Shown in pieces: positions 16,383-25,242 of a DNA stretch of 60,301 bases (position 1 is the stretch's first letter; each line of letters starts with the position of its first letter). The position numbers and the translations under genes were made by a program. A model generated the notes under the pieces. It ran no database searches. It was not told the DNA's origin and saw nothing but the letters and a program-made list of their open reading frames with translations. The stretch is from the NCBI GenBank assembly GCA_023488685.1, contig JAMDDR010000560.1:1-60301 (forward strand), read 5' to 3'. The DNA comes from Chloroflexota bacterium. GTDB taxonomy: Bacteria; Chloroflexota; Anaerolineae; J036; Brachytrichaceae.

Positions 16383-17918
16383 ATGAACCCAAAGCTTTTC
16401 AGAACATCGCTGGCTGCTGCGGTGATGGCGACGATGTTGGCGCAGGGTGTGCTGCCCAACATTGCCGCCGCCGCTGGTGTTCAGCGCGCGGTCACCACCG
16501 CATCGGTAAGCGCCGAATCGGAGGTGACCGTCACGGTTGACTCCCTGAACGTGCGTTCGTCGCCAAGCCTGCAAGGCCAAATCGTCGGCAAACTCACTGG
16601 TGGCACCAAGATTACCCCACTGGGCAAATCGGACGACGGTGGCTGGTGGAAGATCAGCTACAGCGGCACAGAGGCCTATATCTATGCCGAATACGCCGTC
16701 GCAGGCGGTAGCTATGGGGCTACAGCGGCTGTGTCAACAGGCGGCGGCTCGACCGTGAGCGTGACCTCCGATTATCTAAACGTGCGCTCCGGCCCTGGCC
16801 TGGGCAACTCGATCATCGGCCAGTTGAATGGCGGCGCGTCAGTGGACACGCTCGGAAAGTCATCCGATGGCGCGTGGTGGAAGATCAACTACAACGGCAC
16901 CGAGGGCTACATCTACGCCGCCTACACGACTGGTGGCGCCACCGCTGCAGCCGCAGCCCCAGCCCCAGCCACAACTGCAAGTGCGAGCACCGGCGGGTTT
17001 GAAGTAGGTGCACATATCAGAGGCACAGACTACCTGGGCCAGATGAAAGATGTCGGCATGAACTGGGTGAAATACCAGGTCGTGATGAGCGGTGGTGCAC
17101 CGGATCTATCCGGCATCATCAGTGCCGTGCATGGTGCTGGTCTGAAAATCCTCATCGGTGCAGTGGGCGAGCGCTCGCGCGCCGCAGACACCGGCTACCA
17201 CTCGGAATTCGCCGGCTACCTGGCCAACATCGCTTCGCAAGGCGCAGACGCCATCGAAGTATGGAACGAGCCGAACCTGGACCGCGAGTACGGCGGCAGT
17301 GGCACCGGCCAGGTCAACCCGGAGAACTACGCCAATATGCTGCGTGTGGCTTACGGCGCGATTAAAGCCGCGAACGGGGGCACACTTGTCATCAGCGGCG
17401 CACCGGCGCCCACGGGTTACAAGGGTGGCGGCTGCGACAGTGAAATCTGCGATGATCAACCTTTCCTGCAAAGGTTAGCCGCAGCGGGCGCAGCACAGTG
17501 GATGGACTGCATCGGTGCACACCACAATGGCAGCCCCAATGCGCCTGACACACGCAGTGGTGGTCCAACTGGTGATCACGCGTCGTGGTATTTCTGGGGG
17601 ACGCTTGATGTCTCTTACAATGCGTTCGGTGGTAGTCGCCCCTTATGTTGGACGGAGTTGGGTTACGTGACGGGCGAGGGCATCGGCGCGCTGCCAAGTG
17701 GCTTCTCGTGGGGCAGCAATATTACGCTGGACAACCAGGCGCAGTGGCTTGCCCGCGCAGCCGAGCTGTCACGCGATAGCGGTAAAGTGCGCCTGATGAT
17801 CATCTGGAACGCTGACTTCCGCCAGTTCGACTCTGATCCCCAAGCCGGTTACTCGATTTTCCGTCCCAACGGCGAATGCCGTGCCTGTTCGACACTCAGA
17901 ACGGTATTGGGGCGATAA
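16383..17918 (+). CDS. Secreted double-SH3b plus clan GH-A glycosidase-like protein (paralogue 2)
   Basis: A 511-residue secreted protein with a signal peptide (FRTSLAAAVMATMLAQGVLP). Two tandem SH3b domains follow (about 50-110 and 125-185; SLNVRSSPSLQGQIVGKL and YLNVRSGPGLGNSIIGQL), then a Pro/Ala linker and the same GH-A barrel as the preceding gene, with WNEPN and CWTELGY conserved. The C-termini are nearly identical (YSIFRPNGECRAC). The pair arose by tandem duplication with gain or loss of one SH3b unit. AAAGGAG lies before the ATG. The role is inferred as binding and trimming of wall or extracellular glycan. Confidence 0.85.
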   Translation: MNPKLFRTSLAAAVMATMLAQGVLPNIAAAAGVQRAVTTASVSAESEVTVTVDSLNVRSSPSLQGQIVGKLTGGTKITPLGKSDDGGWWKISYSGTEAYIYAEYAVAGGSYGATAAVSTGGGSTVSVTSDYLNVRSGPGLGNSIIGQLNGGASVDTLGKSSDGAWWKINYNGTEGYIYAAYTTGGATAAAAAPAPATTASASTGGFEVGAHIRGTDYLGQMKDVGMNWVKYQVVMSGGAPDLSGIISAVHGAGLKILIGAVGERSRAADTGYHSEFAGYLANIASQGADAIEVWNEPNLDREYGGSGTGQVNPENYANMLRVAYGAIKAANGGTLVISGAPAPTGYKGGGCDSEICDDQPFLQRLAAAGAAQWMDCIGAHHNGSPNAPDTRSGGPTGDHASWYFWGTLDVSYNAFGGSRPLCWTELGYVTGEGIGALPSGFSWGSNITLDNQAQWLARAAELSRDSGKVRLMIIWNADFRQFDSDPQAGYSIFRPNGECRACSTLRTVLGR

Positions 17919-17942
17919 TTCACCCCATTGGGATTGATCTGG

Positions 17943-17981
17943 CAGGTCACAGATTGGCTCAATCTGTGACCTGTCGTTTTT
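17943..17981 (+). terminator. Rho-independent terminator
   Basis: A perfect 14-bp stem, CAGGTCACAGATTG (17943-17956) with CAATCTGTGACCTG (17960-17973), has a 3-base loop and is followed by TCGTTTTT. It ends the SH3b-glycosidase pair and separates it from glmS. Confidence 0.9.
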
Positions 17982-17993
17982 CATAGGGGTACT

Positions 17994-19880
17994 ATGTGCG
18001 GCATCATCGGTTACATCGGCCCACGCGCAGCAGCGTCAATCATTCTGGGTGGGTTGCGAAGATTAGAGTATCGTGGTTACGACTCCGCCGGCATCGCTTT
18101 GCTGCAGGACAACCATATCCTGGTCGAACGCGCCGTCGGCAAACTCTCCAACCTTGAGACACGCATGAACGGCTCCGAAGCCCAGTCCACTCGGAGCCCG
18201 GCAGCGGGCACTGAGCACTTACGGGTGGGTGTCGGACATACCCGCTGGGCCACTCACGGGCCGCCGAGCGAGCGCAACGCACACCCGCACGTGAGCATGG
18301 ATGGCAAGGTCGCCGTGGTGCACAACGGCATCGTCGAAAACTTCATCGAACTCAAGCGCGAGTTACAGTCCGAAGGCGTCGTTTTCAACAGTGACACCGA
18401 TACCGAAGTGATCGTGCACATGGTGAACCGCTATATGCACGCGGGTTACGACCTGGAGCGCGCCGCACATGCCACGATCGGACAACTGCGTGGCTCACAA
18501 GCCATCGTGCTCATCAGTATCGAGGAGCCGGATAAGTTGATCGCCGCCCGCATAGGCAACGCCGGTGGCGTATCCATCGGCGTGGGGAATGGCGAGATGT
18601 TTGTCGCCTCCGACATCCCCGGCATCCTGGAACACACCCGCCGTATCATCTTCCTGGACAGCCACGAAGTCGCCGTCGTGCGCTCGAACGGGGTGGAAGT
18701 GCGCAAAGTCGGCGGTGATAGCGTGCGCAAAGAGCCGCACACCATCGCATGGGACCCGGTCTCCGCAGAAAAGGGCGAATACCGCCACTTCATGCAGAAG
18801 GAGATCTTTGAGCAGGCACGTGCCATCACCGACACCATCCGTGGTCGTGTGGATTTCCGCAGCGGCGAGGTGACGCTCGAAAACCTGAGCATTGCGCCAG
18901 ACGCCGCCCGGCGACTGAAGCGCATCTACACCACTGCCTGCGGCACGTCCGCACATTCGGGGTTGGTGGGCAAGTTTCTGCTCGAAGGCATCGCGCGTGT
19001 GTCCACCGAGGTGGACTACGGCTCAGAATTTCGTTACCGCAACCCGCTGGTCGGCCCGGATATGGCCGTGCTGGGGATCACCCAGTCCGGTGAGACCGCC
19101 GACACCCTGGCGGCCATGCAAGAGGCGCGTGAGAAGGGCGCCAGCGTCTGGAGTATCGTCAACGCCGTCGGCTCACAGGCCGAACGTGTTTCCGACGGGT
19201 ACATCGCGATGCGCGCCGGACCTGAGATCGGCGTCGCCAGCACCAAGGCATTCACCACATCCATCGTCAATCAATATCTGCTGGCCTGTTACCTGGCACA
19301 GCAGATGGCGGCAGACGAGGAACCCAGGTCGATGGATGATCGTCCGTTGCATGCCAGGAATCTCGCCCGCCTGCCCAACCTGGTCAGTCGCGTGTTGGAG
19401 CCAGAGCCTCTTTACGACGAACTGGCGAACCAATTCCATGATCGCCAGCATTTCCTGTATTTGGGGCGCGGCATCAACTACCCGCTCGCGTTGGAAGGCG
19501 CACTCAAACTGAAGGAGATTTCCTACATCCACGCCGAAGGTTATCCCGCCGGCGAAATGAAGCACGGCCCTATTGCGTTGATCGACGAGCACATGCCGGT
19601 GCTATGCATCGCCGTGCGCGACAACGTGTATGACAAGATGATCTCCCAAATCGAGCAGGTGAAAGCCCGCAACGGCATCGTGATCGCCGTCGCGACCGAG
19701 GGCGACGACACCATTGCACATAAAGCCGATTACGTGTTGTGGGTACCCGAGACCCCGCCCCTGCTCACGCCCGTTGTCACGGCGATTCCATTGCAGCGCC
19801 TGGCCTATCATCTGGCCGTGCGCCGCGGTTGTGATGTCGACCAGCCCAGGAACCTGGCCAAGAGCGTGACGGTGGAGTAG
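17994..19880 (+). CDS. glmS: Glutamine-fructose-6-phosphate aminotransferase (isomerising)
   Basis: It makes glucosamine-6-phosphate from fructose-6-phosphate and glutamine, the first step to peptidoglycan amino sugars. The N-terminal glutaminase domain begins MCGIIGYIG (Cys after Met is the nucleophile) and has GHTRWATHG and HNGIVENF. Two SIS domains follow (TTACGTSAHSGLVGK, TQSGETADTLAAM; LGRGINYPLALEGALKLKEI, HAEGYPAGEMKHGPIALI). The C-terminal PRNLAKSVTVE is canonical. At 628 residues it is slightly longer than usual because of a small insertion near residue 60 (SEAQSTRSPAAGTE). No glmS ribozyme-like structure fits in the short leader. Confidence 0.97.
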   Translation: MCGIIGYIGPRAAASIILGGLRRLEYRGYDSAGIALLQDNHILVERAVGKLSNLETRMNGSEAQSTRSPAAGTEHLRVGVGHTRWATHGPPSERNAHPHVSMDGKVAVVHNGIVENFIELKRELQSEGVVFNSDTDTEVIVHMVNRYMHAGYDLERAAHATIGQLRGSQAIVLISIEEPDKLIAARIGNAGGVSIGVGNGEMFVASDIPGILEHTRRIIFLDSHEVAVVRSNGVEVRKVGGDSVRKEPHTIAWDPVSAEKGEYRHFMQKEIFEQARAITDTIRGRVDFRSGEVTLENLSIAPDAARRLKRIYTTACGTSAHSGLVGKFLLEGIARVSTEVDYGSEFRYRNPLVGPDMAVLGITQSGETADTLAAMQEAREKGASVWSIVNAVGSQAERVSDGYIAMRAGPEIGVASTKAFTTSIVNQYLLACYLAQQMAADEEPRSMDDRPLHARNLARLPNLVSRVLEPEPLYDELANQFHDRQHFLYLGRGINYPLALEGALKLKEISYIHAEGYPAGEMKHGPIALIDEHMPVLCIAVRDNVYDKMISQIEQVKARNGIVIAVATEGDDTIAHKADYVLWVPETPPLLTPVVTAIPLQRLAYHLAVRRGCDVDQPRNLAKSVTVE

Positions 19881-19883
19881 CAG

Positions 19884-22421
19884 ATGCGCCAGGTGAAACC
19901 GGAGATCATGAGCCCGGCCGGCTACTGGCCTCAATTACAAGCCGCCATCGAAGCCGGCGCCGATGCCGTCTATTTCGGGCTGCACCACTTCACCGCCCGC
20001 GCCAAGGTTGGCTTCTCGCTGCAGGAACTGCCGGACGTGATGCGCACGCTGCATCAGCGCGATGTGAAGGGGTATGTCACCTTCAACACACTGATCTTCG
20101 ACGAGGAACTCAACGAGGCGGCTCACCAGGTTGCTTCCATGGCCGAAGCCGGCGCCGATGCATTGATCGTCCAGGACGTGGGCATCGCCCAACTCATCAA
20201 GCGCATCGCACCAGAACTCGAAGTGCACGGCAGCACCCAGATGACCCTCACCAGCGCCGAAGGCATCCGCCTGGCACAGCAGTGGGGTGTCAGCCGCGTG
20301 GTGCTGGCACGCGAACTGTCGCTGGACGAGGTGCGCGCCATCCGTGCCCAAACCGATTGCGAGCTTGAGATGTTCGCGCATGGCGCGCTGTGCGTCTCTT
20401 ACTCCGGGCAATGTTTCTCCTCCGAGGCATGGGGTGGCCGTAGCGCCAACCGTGGGCAGTGTGCGCAAGCCTGCCGTTTGCCATACGAACTGCTGGTCGA
20501 TGACCGGCTGAAACCGTTGGGCGACGCCCGCTACCTGTTATCGCTGGGCGACTTGTACGCGTTACACCAGTTGCCAGACATCATGCGGGTTGGTATCGCC
20601 GCGCTCAAGATCGAAGGGCGCTATAAGGATGCCGATTACGTGGCGCTGACGACCCGTGCCTATCGCAAAGCGGTCGACGAGGCATGGGCCGGCCTGCCGC
20701 TCAGCGTGAGCCCTGGCGAAGAGCTACAAATCGAACAGGTTTACTCACGCGGATTGGGCCCTTACTTCGTCACCGGCACAAATCACCAGGCCGTCGTGAA
20801 GGGGCGCTCGCCACGCCATCGTGGACTCCAGGTGGGACGAGTCGTGCGCGCCAGCAGCGATGGCGTCGTCATCGATCCCAACGCCACAAACGCAATCGCG
20901 CCAGTCAAGCCTGGAGACGGACTGGTGTTCGACGCCGCAGATTGGCGCAGCCCCGAGGAACCCGAGGAAGGCGGGCGCGTGTACTCAGTGCAGCCGCTGC
21001 GGCGCGGACAAATGGAACTCCGCTTTGCGAACGGCGCCATCGACGCCGCGCGAATCCGCCCCGGCGACCTGGTATGGCGCACCCACGATCCCAGCCTGGA
21101 TAAAGTAACCCGACCGTTCACCCAGGCGGTCACACCGCTACACAAACAGCCTGTCAGTGTTCGTGTCACAGCCCATACCGCTTCACCACTGGAGATGGAG
21201 TGGCATCTGCTCGATCACCCAGAGTTGCGCGTGACAGTGCGCTCAAGCGATCCCCTGGCGGCAGCGCAGAATCAGTCGCTCACGGTTGAGCAGGCGCGCG
21301 AACAACTCGGGCGGCTCGGTAACATGCCTTACGAGTTGGCCGAGCTGCGGTTGGACCTGCGCGATCGACCCTTTGTGCCCAACTCATTGCTCAACCAGTT
21401 GCGCCGCCAGGCGGTCGAACAGTTATCTACAGCACAGGGCCGGCCACGCCCAATCAGGATACATGAGCCTGCCGGAACACTACAGACTGCCCTGTTCCAG
21501 GCTCATCATTTTTGTGCAGTTGAGCACAAGCCCGACCCGGAGCCAGAGCATCGCGTGCCTCAAGTACACCTGCTCGTTCGCACGGCTGAACAACTGGAAG
21601 CGGCATTGGCGCTTGATCCGGCGAGTATCACACTGGACTATCTGGATCTCTATGGTTTACGGCCGGCCGTAGAGCGCGTCAGGGCCAACGGCATCACTGC
21701 GCGCGTCGCCAGCCCACGCATCCTGAAGCCGGACGAGCAACGCATCGTCAACTTCCTGCTCAAACTTGACTGCGAAATCGTCGTGCGCTCGAGTGGATTA
21801 CTGTACGCACTCCAGGATGTAGCACACCCTCCGCTGATCGGCGACTTCAGCCTGAACGCGGCAAATACGCTCACGGCGCATACCTTCCTGGCTCTGGGGT
21901 TGGCGCGCGTCACACCTACACACGACCTGAACGCCGCACAGGTGGCTGCCCTCGCCAATCACCTTGGCGCAAACAAGTTGGAGGTGATCGCCTACCAGCA
22001 CCTGCCTGTATTCCACACGGAGCACTGCGTCTTCTGCCGCTTCCTATCGAGCGGGACCAGCTACAAGGATTGTGGACACCCGTGCGAAAAACATCACGTG
22101 GCGCTGCGCGATCCCTCCGGCCGGTCCCACCCCGTCATGGCTGACGTGGGATGCCGCAACACCGTCTTCGGCGCAGAGGCACAGGACGCCAGCCGGCATC
22201 TCGAAAAGTGGCTTCGTTCCGGCATCCAGCACTTCCGCCTCGAGTTCGTCCACGAATCGGGGGACGCCGTCACACAAATCACCCGCGCCTGGGTGGATGC
22301 GGTGTCAGGCATGTTGCCAGCGCACGAGCTGGCGCACAAATTGCAGCACATTGCGCCACAGGGGATCACTGAAGGCAGCCTGTATGTGCCCGACCGTGAC
22401 AGGCAGCCTGTCCGGGCTTGA
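19884..22421 (+). CDS. Peptidase U32 family protein, RlhA-like
   Basis: An 845-residue protein whose N-terminal 270 residues match the U32 collagenase-like family: ELLSPAG-type start (EIMSPAGYWPQLQAAIEAGA), HGSTQMTLT, and the signature HGALCVSYSGQCFSS followed by GGRSANRGQCAQACRLPY. A DUF3656-type middle part follows, then a C-terminal domain with EHCVFC and KDCGHPCEKH cysteines. E. coli RlhA, the closest characterised type, hydroxylates 23S rRNA C2501; other members modify tRNA or ubiquinone. The four extra cysteines could hold an iron-sulfur cluster. It lies 3 bases after glmS and is probably co-transcribed. Confidence 0.85.
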   Translation: MRQVKPEIMSPAGYWPQLQAAIEAGADAVYFGLHHFTARAKVGFSLQELPDVMRTLHQRDVKGYVTFNTLIFDEELNEAAHQVASMAEAGADALIVQDVGIAQLIKRIAPELEVHGSTQMTLTSAEGIRLAQQWGVSRVVLARELSLDEVRAIRAQTDCELEMFAHGALCVSYSGQCFSSEAWGGRSANRGQCAQACRLPYELLVDDRLKPLGDARYLLSLGDLYALHQLPDIMRVGIAALKIEGRYKDADYVALTTRAYRKAVDEAWAGLPLSVSPGEELQIEQVYSRGLGPYFVTGTNHQAVVKGRSPRHRGLQVGRVVRASSDGVVIDPNATNAIAPVKPGDGLVFDAADWRSPEEPEEGGRVYSVQPLRRGQMELRFANGAIDAARIRPGDLVWRTHDPSLDKVTRPFTQAVTPLHKQPVSVRVTAHTASPLEMEWHLLDHPELRVTVRSSDPLAAAQNQSLTVEQAREQLGRLGNMPYELAELRLDLRDRPFVPNSLLNQLRRQAVEQLSTAQGRPRPIRIHEPAGTLQTALFQAHHFCAVEHKPDPEPEHRVPQVHLLVRTAEQLEAALALDPASITLDYLDLYGLRPAVERVRANGITARVASPRILKPDEQRIVNFLLKLDCEIVVRSSGLLYALQDVAHPPLIGDFSLNAANTLTAHTFLALGLARVTPTHDLNAAQVAALANHLGANKLEVIAYQHLPVFHTEHCVFCRFLSSGTSYKDCGHPCEKHHVALRDPSGRSHPVMADVGCRNTVFGAEAQDASRHLEKWLRSGIQHFRLEFVHESGDAVTQITRAWVDAVSGMLPAHELAHKLQHIAPQGITEGSLYVPDRDRQPVRA

Positions 22422-22434
22422 ACAAGAGCAAAAC

Positions 22435-23856
22435 ATGAACAACGGGCAAGCACAAACGTTCATCGGCATTGATTTAGGCACGACCTTTCTGAAAGGCGCA
22501 GTGCTGGATGTAGCCAATATGCGTCTGGGGCACGCCGAGCGCCTGCCATTTCCCGAGTTTGTCGCCGGGTTGCCGCCGGGGTATCGGGAAGTTGACCCAC
22601 AAGCGCTCGTAGCGGCTGTGCTTGACCTTACTCGCAGGTTGTTGGTGCACGCCCCACATTGTGCTGGGTTGTTGATGTGCACTCAGATGCACGGGCTGGT
22701 GCTCACGGACGAACAGGGCAACGCATTGTCAAATGCAATCACCTGGCAGGATCAGCGTGCGCTTGAGCCACACCCCTCTGGACACGGCTCCTTTTACGAC
22801 GTTCTGCTACAGCAGTTGAACGGCGAGGAGCGCCTGGCATTGGGCAACGACCTGTGGGCAAGCCGGCCGCTGAGCGCCCTATTCTGGATGCGCGAACATG
22901 CTGATATTCGTAAGGCACTACTGGACCGTAAAGAGCCGGCCTTTCCCGCCTCCCTGCCTGACTTTGTGCTCGCCAACCTGTGCCACACAGCGCCCACGAC
23001 CGATCTCACCAACGCGGCTGCGCACGGGGCACTCCATCTAGAGACGAGCGAGTGGCACCACGCTCTCATCGAACGGCTCGACCTCGGCCATCTGGCCTGG
23101 CCCAGCATCCAGGCACACGGCTCGGTTGTTGGCACGTTGAACGTCGACGGGCACACGTTATCCTGTTACACGCCGGTCGGCGATCATCAGTGTGCGGTGC
23201 TCGGCACGCTGCTGGAAGAAGATGAACTGTCCATCAATGTTTCCACTGGCTCTCAGGTCGGTGTGATTTGCCGGCAACTCGATCTGAGCGGCGATTATCA
23301 GACTCGCCCCTACTTCGATGGCCAGTTCCTCAAAGCGGTCATCCACATCCCAGCCGGGCGAGCGCTCAACGCACTGGTACGCTTATTGACCGAACTGGCG
23401 GAGGCGCAGGCCATCCGTGTGCCGGACCCATGGGCCTATATTACGCGCGCTGCTGATGCCGTGGGTCAGACCAGTCTGCGCGTCAACCTTGCGTTCTTTC
23501 CCAGCTCTTGCGGTGATGTTGGCGCAATTGAAAACGTGCGCGAGGAAAACCTCAGTGTGGGGCACGTTTTCATGGGCGCGTTCCAGAACATGGCTGAGAA
23601 CTTTCGTGCCTGCGCCGGGCGAGTCGCACCGGACCGCCATTACCGCAGGCTGGTGTTCTCCGGCGGGCTGGTGCAGAAGATGGAGCCATTACGGCGCGCC
23701 ATTCTGCGGCAGTTCGGCATGGATTACCGCGACGCGCCTTCGCCGGAGGATACCATGACAGGCCTGTTGGCACTGGCAGTGGCCTTCAGCGGCCGGGCTG
23801 GGTCTGTCACCGAGGCAACGCGACTGCTTTCCGGGGCCACTAGCAATGCCAGATAG
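22435..23856 (+). CDS. FGGY-family carbohydrate kinase, sedoheptulokinase-like
   Basis: A 473-residue kinase starting MNNGQAQTFIGIDLGTTFLKG, with the phosphate-1 loop at residues 10-20. ITWQDQR, VGDHQCAVLG (catalytic Asp region) and NVSTGSQVGV (nucleotide side) follow in order. The GDHQC arrangement is close to that of sedoheptulose kinases (GDLQC), so a ketose is the likely substrate; this is a suggestion only. ATG 22435 is 13 bases after the U32 stop. The last residues (GATSNAR) are read from DNA whose other strand encodes a transporter fragment, so the native C-terminus may have been replaced. Confidence 0.85.
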   Translation: MNNGQAQTFIGIDLGTTFLKGAVLDVANMRLGHAERLPFPEFVAGLPPGYREVDPQALVAAVLDLTRRLLVHAPHCAGLLMCTQMHGLVLTDEQGNALSNAITWQDQRALEPHPSGHGSFYDVLLQQLNGEERLALGNDLWASRPLSALFWMREHADIRKALLDRKEPAFPASLPDFVLANLCHTAPTTDLTNAAAHGALHLETSEWHHALIERLDLGHLAWPSIQAHGSVVGTLNVDGHTLSCYTPVGDHQCAVLGTLLEEDELSINVSTGSQVGVICRQLDLSGDYQTRPYFDGQFLKAVIHIPAGRALNALVRLLTELAEAQAIRVPDPWAYITRAADAVGQTSLRVNLAFFPSSCGDVGAIENVREENLSVGHVFMGAFQNMAENFRACAGRVAPDRHYRRLVFSGGLVQKMEPLRRAILRQFGMDYRDAPSPEDTMTGLLALAVAFSGRAGSVTEATRLLSGATSNAR

Positions 23857-24083
23857 ACGACGATGACAGCCACCGGTGCCGGCAGCCTCACCCGCCGCAA
23901 CCAATCCGTGGCAGGACGGATGGCAATACTCAACACGAGCGCCACAAAGAGGATGAAAATGACCGCATAGAAACGCAACAGTAACCCGAATCCGAACACG
24001 ACTGCCAGCACACTCAGCGTCACCAGGATCACTTTGCGCGCAGTCCACTCACCTGGCAGCGCAACAGGCGACGCTTCCGACAT
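23835..24083 (-). pseudogene. Truncated AI-2E-type transporter remnant
   Basis: The minus-strand frame from ATG 24083 encodes a short hydrophilic start, two hydrophobic segments (VILVTLSVLAVVFGFGLLL, FILFVALVLSIAIRPATDWL) and RRVRLPAPVAVIVVYLALL. This pattern matches the first 80 or so residues of AI-2E family permeases, which normally have about 350. The similarity stops where the frame runs antisense into the kinase gene, so it looks like a 3' deletion with the kinase end at the junction. It could instead be a real small membrane protein of 119 residues (frame to 23724). Confidence 0.45.
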
Positions 24084-24099
24084 CTCCCGGTTGTCAGCA

Positions 24100-24237
24100 G
24101 TTGTCAGGCCGCTCCTGACAACAGATGTCAGTTGTCAGTTGTCAAAACGGGCTGACAACCGGTCGTCAGGCCCTACTGACAACTGACAACTGACATCTGA
24201 AAGCCCAGAGGTAGGGCAAGCTAACAGCTTGCCCTAC
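24100..24237. repeat. Cluster of nested palindromes built from TTGTCAG units
   Basis: Three perfect hairpins stand in a row. GTTGTCAGG (24100-24108) pairs with CCTGACAAC (24114-24122). A 23-bp arm (24122-24144, containing TGTCAGTTGTCAGTTGTCA) pairs perfectly with 24177-24199, enclosing 32 bases. GTAGGGCAAGCT (24211-24222) pairs with AGCTTGCCCTAC (24226-24237). It fills the intergenic region between the truncated transporter and the SGNH gene and could act as a terminator, a REP-like element or a MITE. Confidence 0.9.
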
Positions 24238-24320
24238 ACTACGCGGCAGCCCATTGGCCCCAAAAGTGAAACGCACCCGCTCAACTTGCGGCGAGAGCGT
24301 ATTTCAAGTAGGCTTGGCAT

Positions 24321-25190
24321 ATGCATAGATACGTACTGGTGGGTGTAACATGTTTGTTGGTGATCGGGACGTTTTTTATGCCCGATGCCGCCGGGCCGAC
24401 GACAGCCGCTACCAGGTCCAAGGGTGCGACGATGGGCCAATACGCAGTCGCACCAGATGGTTGGGTACCCACCCTCACGGCACGCGCACGCCTGCTCTAC
24501 AGACAAAGTCTTCGCGCTGGGCGAAATCCCAACCTTTTCACCCTGGCTGGCGATAGCAATTCCACCTACTCGCGTTACCTGGGGCGGGTTGTCGCAGGTG
24601 CCTTCGACCTCGCCAAGTACCCAAACCTCAAGCCAGTCGCTAAACGCTACTGGCAGTCTTTTACACGCCAAAGCGTTGCCGTCGCGGGTGGTTTACGCGC
24701 CGCCGACATGTTCGACGTCGAGCGCCATGCGTCTGGCTGCCGCGAGGATGAAGGGTTGTTCGCTTGCGAGTTGCGCGCGTCGAATGCCAGCGTCGTGTTC
24801 ATCCTGCTCGGCACAGGTGACAAATTCGCGTGGCTGGAGTTTGAGGCAAACTACCGCGCCATGATCGACCACGCCATCCAGATGAGCGTGTTGCCCGTGC
24901 TGGTGACCAAAGCCGACGATATCGAGTCGGTTCAGGGTGGCGCGAGCGACGGCTACATCAACGCTGTCATCCGGCGTCTGGCATCCGAGTATCAATTGCC
25001 TCTGCTCGATCTTTGGGCTGCCACACGCGACCTGCCCACCATCCCCAACCCCAATTTACCCCATCGTCCGTTTACGCAGCACGGGCTGCACGATGAATGG
25101 GGGCTGTACTTCCATCTCACCGATGAGGGACAGGCGGTACACATTCTGCTCACCCTGCAAATGCTGGAACAAATCGCCAGGCTTTCCTGA
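24321..25190 (+). CDS. Secreted SGNH/GDSL-type hydrolase-like protein
   Basis: A 289-residue protein with an N-terminal signal or anchor segment (YVLVGVTCLLVIGTFFMP). The body fits the SGNH fold: block I is FTLAGDSNSTYSRYL (candidate nucleophile Ser after GDS), a central FILLGTGDKF, and a C-terminal LPLLDLWAAT plus HLTDEGQAVH carrying the Asp-His pair. Such enzymes are esterases or acetylesterases, often on glycans. The substrate is unknown. It precedes proS with a 52-base gap. Confidence 0.7.
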   Translation: MHRYVLVGVTCLLVIGTFFMPDAAGPTTAATRSKGATMGQYAVAPDGWVPTLTARARLLYRQSLRAGRNPNLFTLAGDSNSTYSRYLGRVVAGAFDLAKYPNLKPVAKRYWQSFTRQSVAVAGGLRAADMFDVERHASGCREDEGLFACELRASNASVVFILLGTGDKFAWLEFEANYRAMIDHAIQMSVLPVLVTKADDIESVQGGASDGYINAVIRRLASEYQLPLLDLWAATRDLPTIPNPNLPHRPFTQHGLHDEWGLYFHLTDEGQAVHILLTLQMLEQIARLS

Positions 25191-25242
25191 CGAAAACACG
25201 CCGTAGCCGTAAAGGACATCCATCACCAAACGGAGCATGACC

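Noticed and set aside
17982..17993. glmS ribozyme
   Set aside because: Only a dozen bases separate the preceding terminator from the glmS start, so the ribozyme cannot fit.
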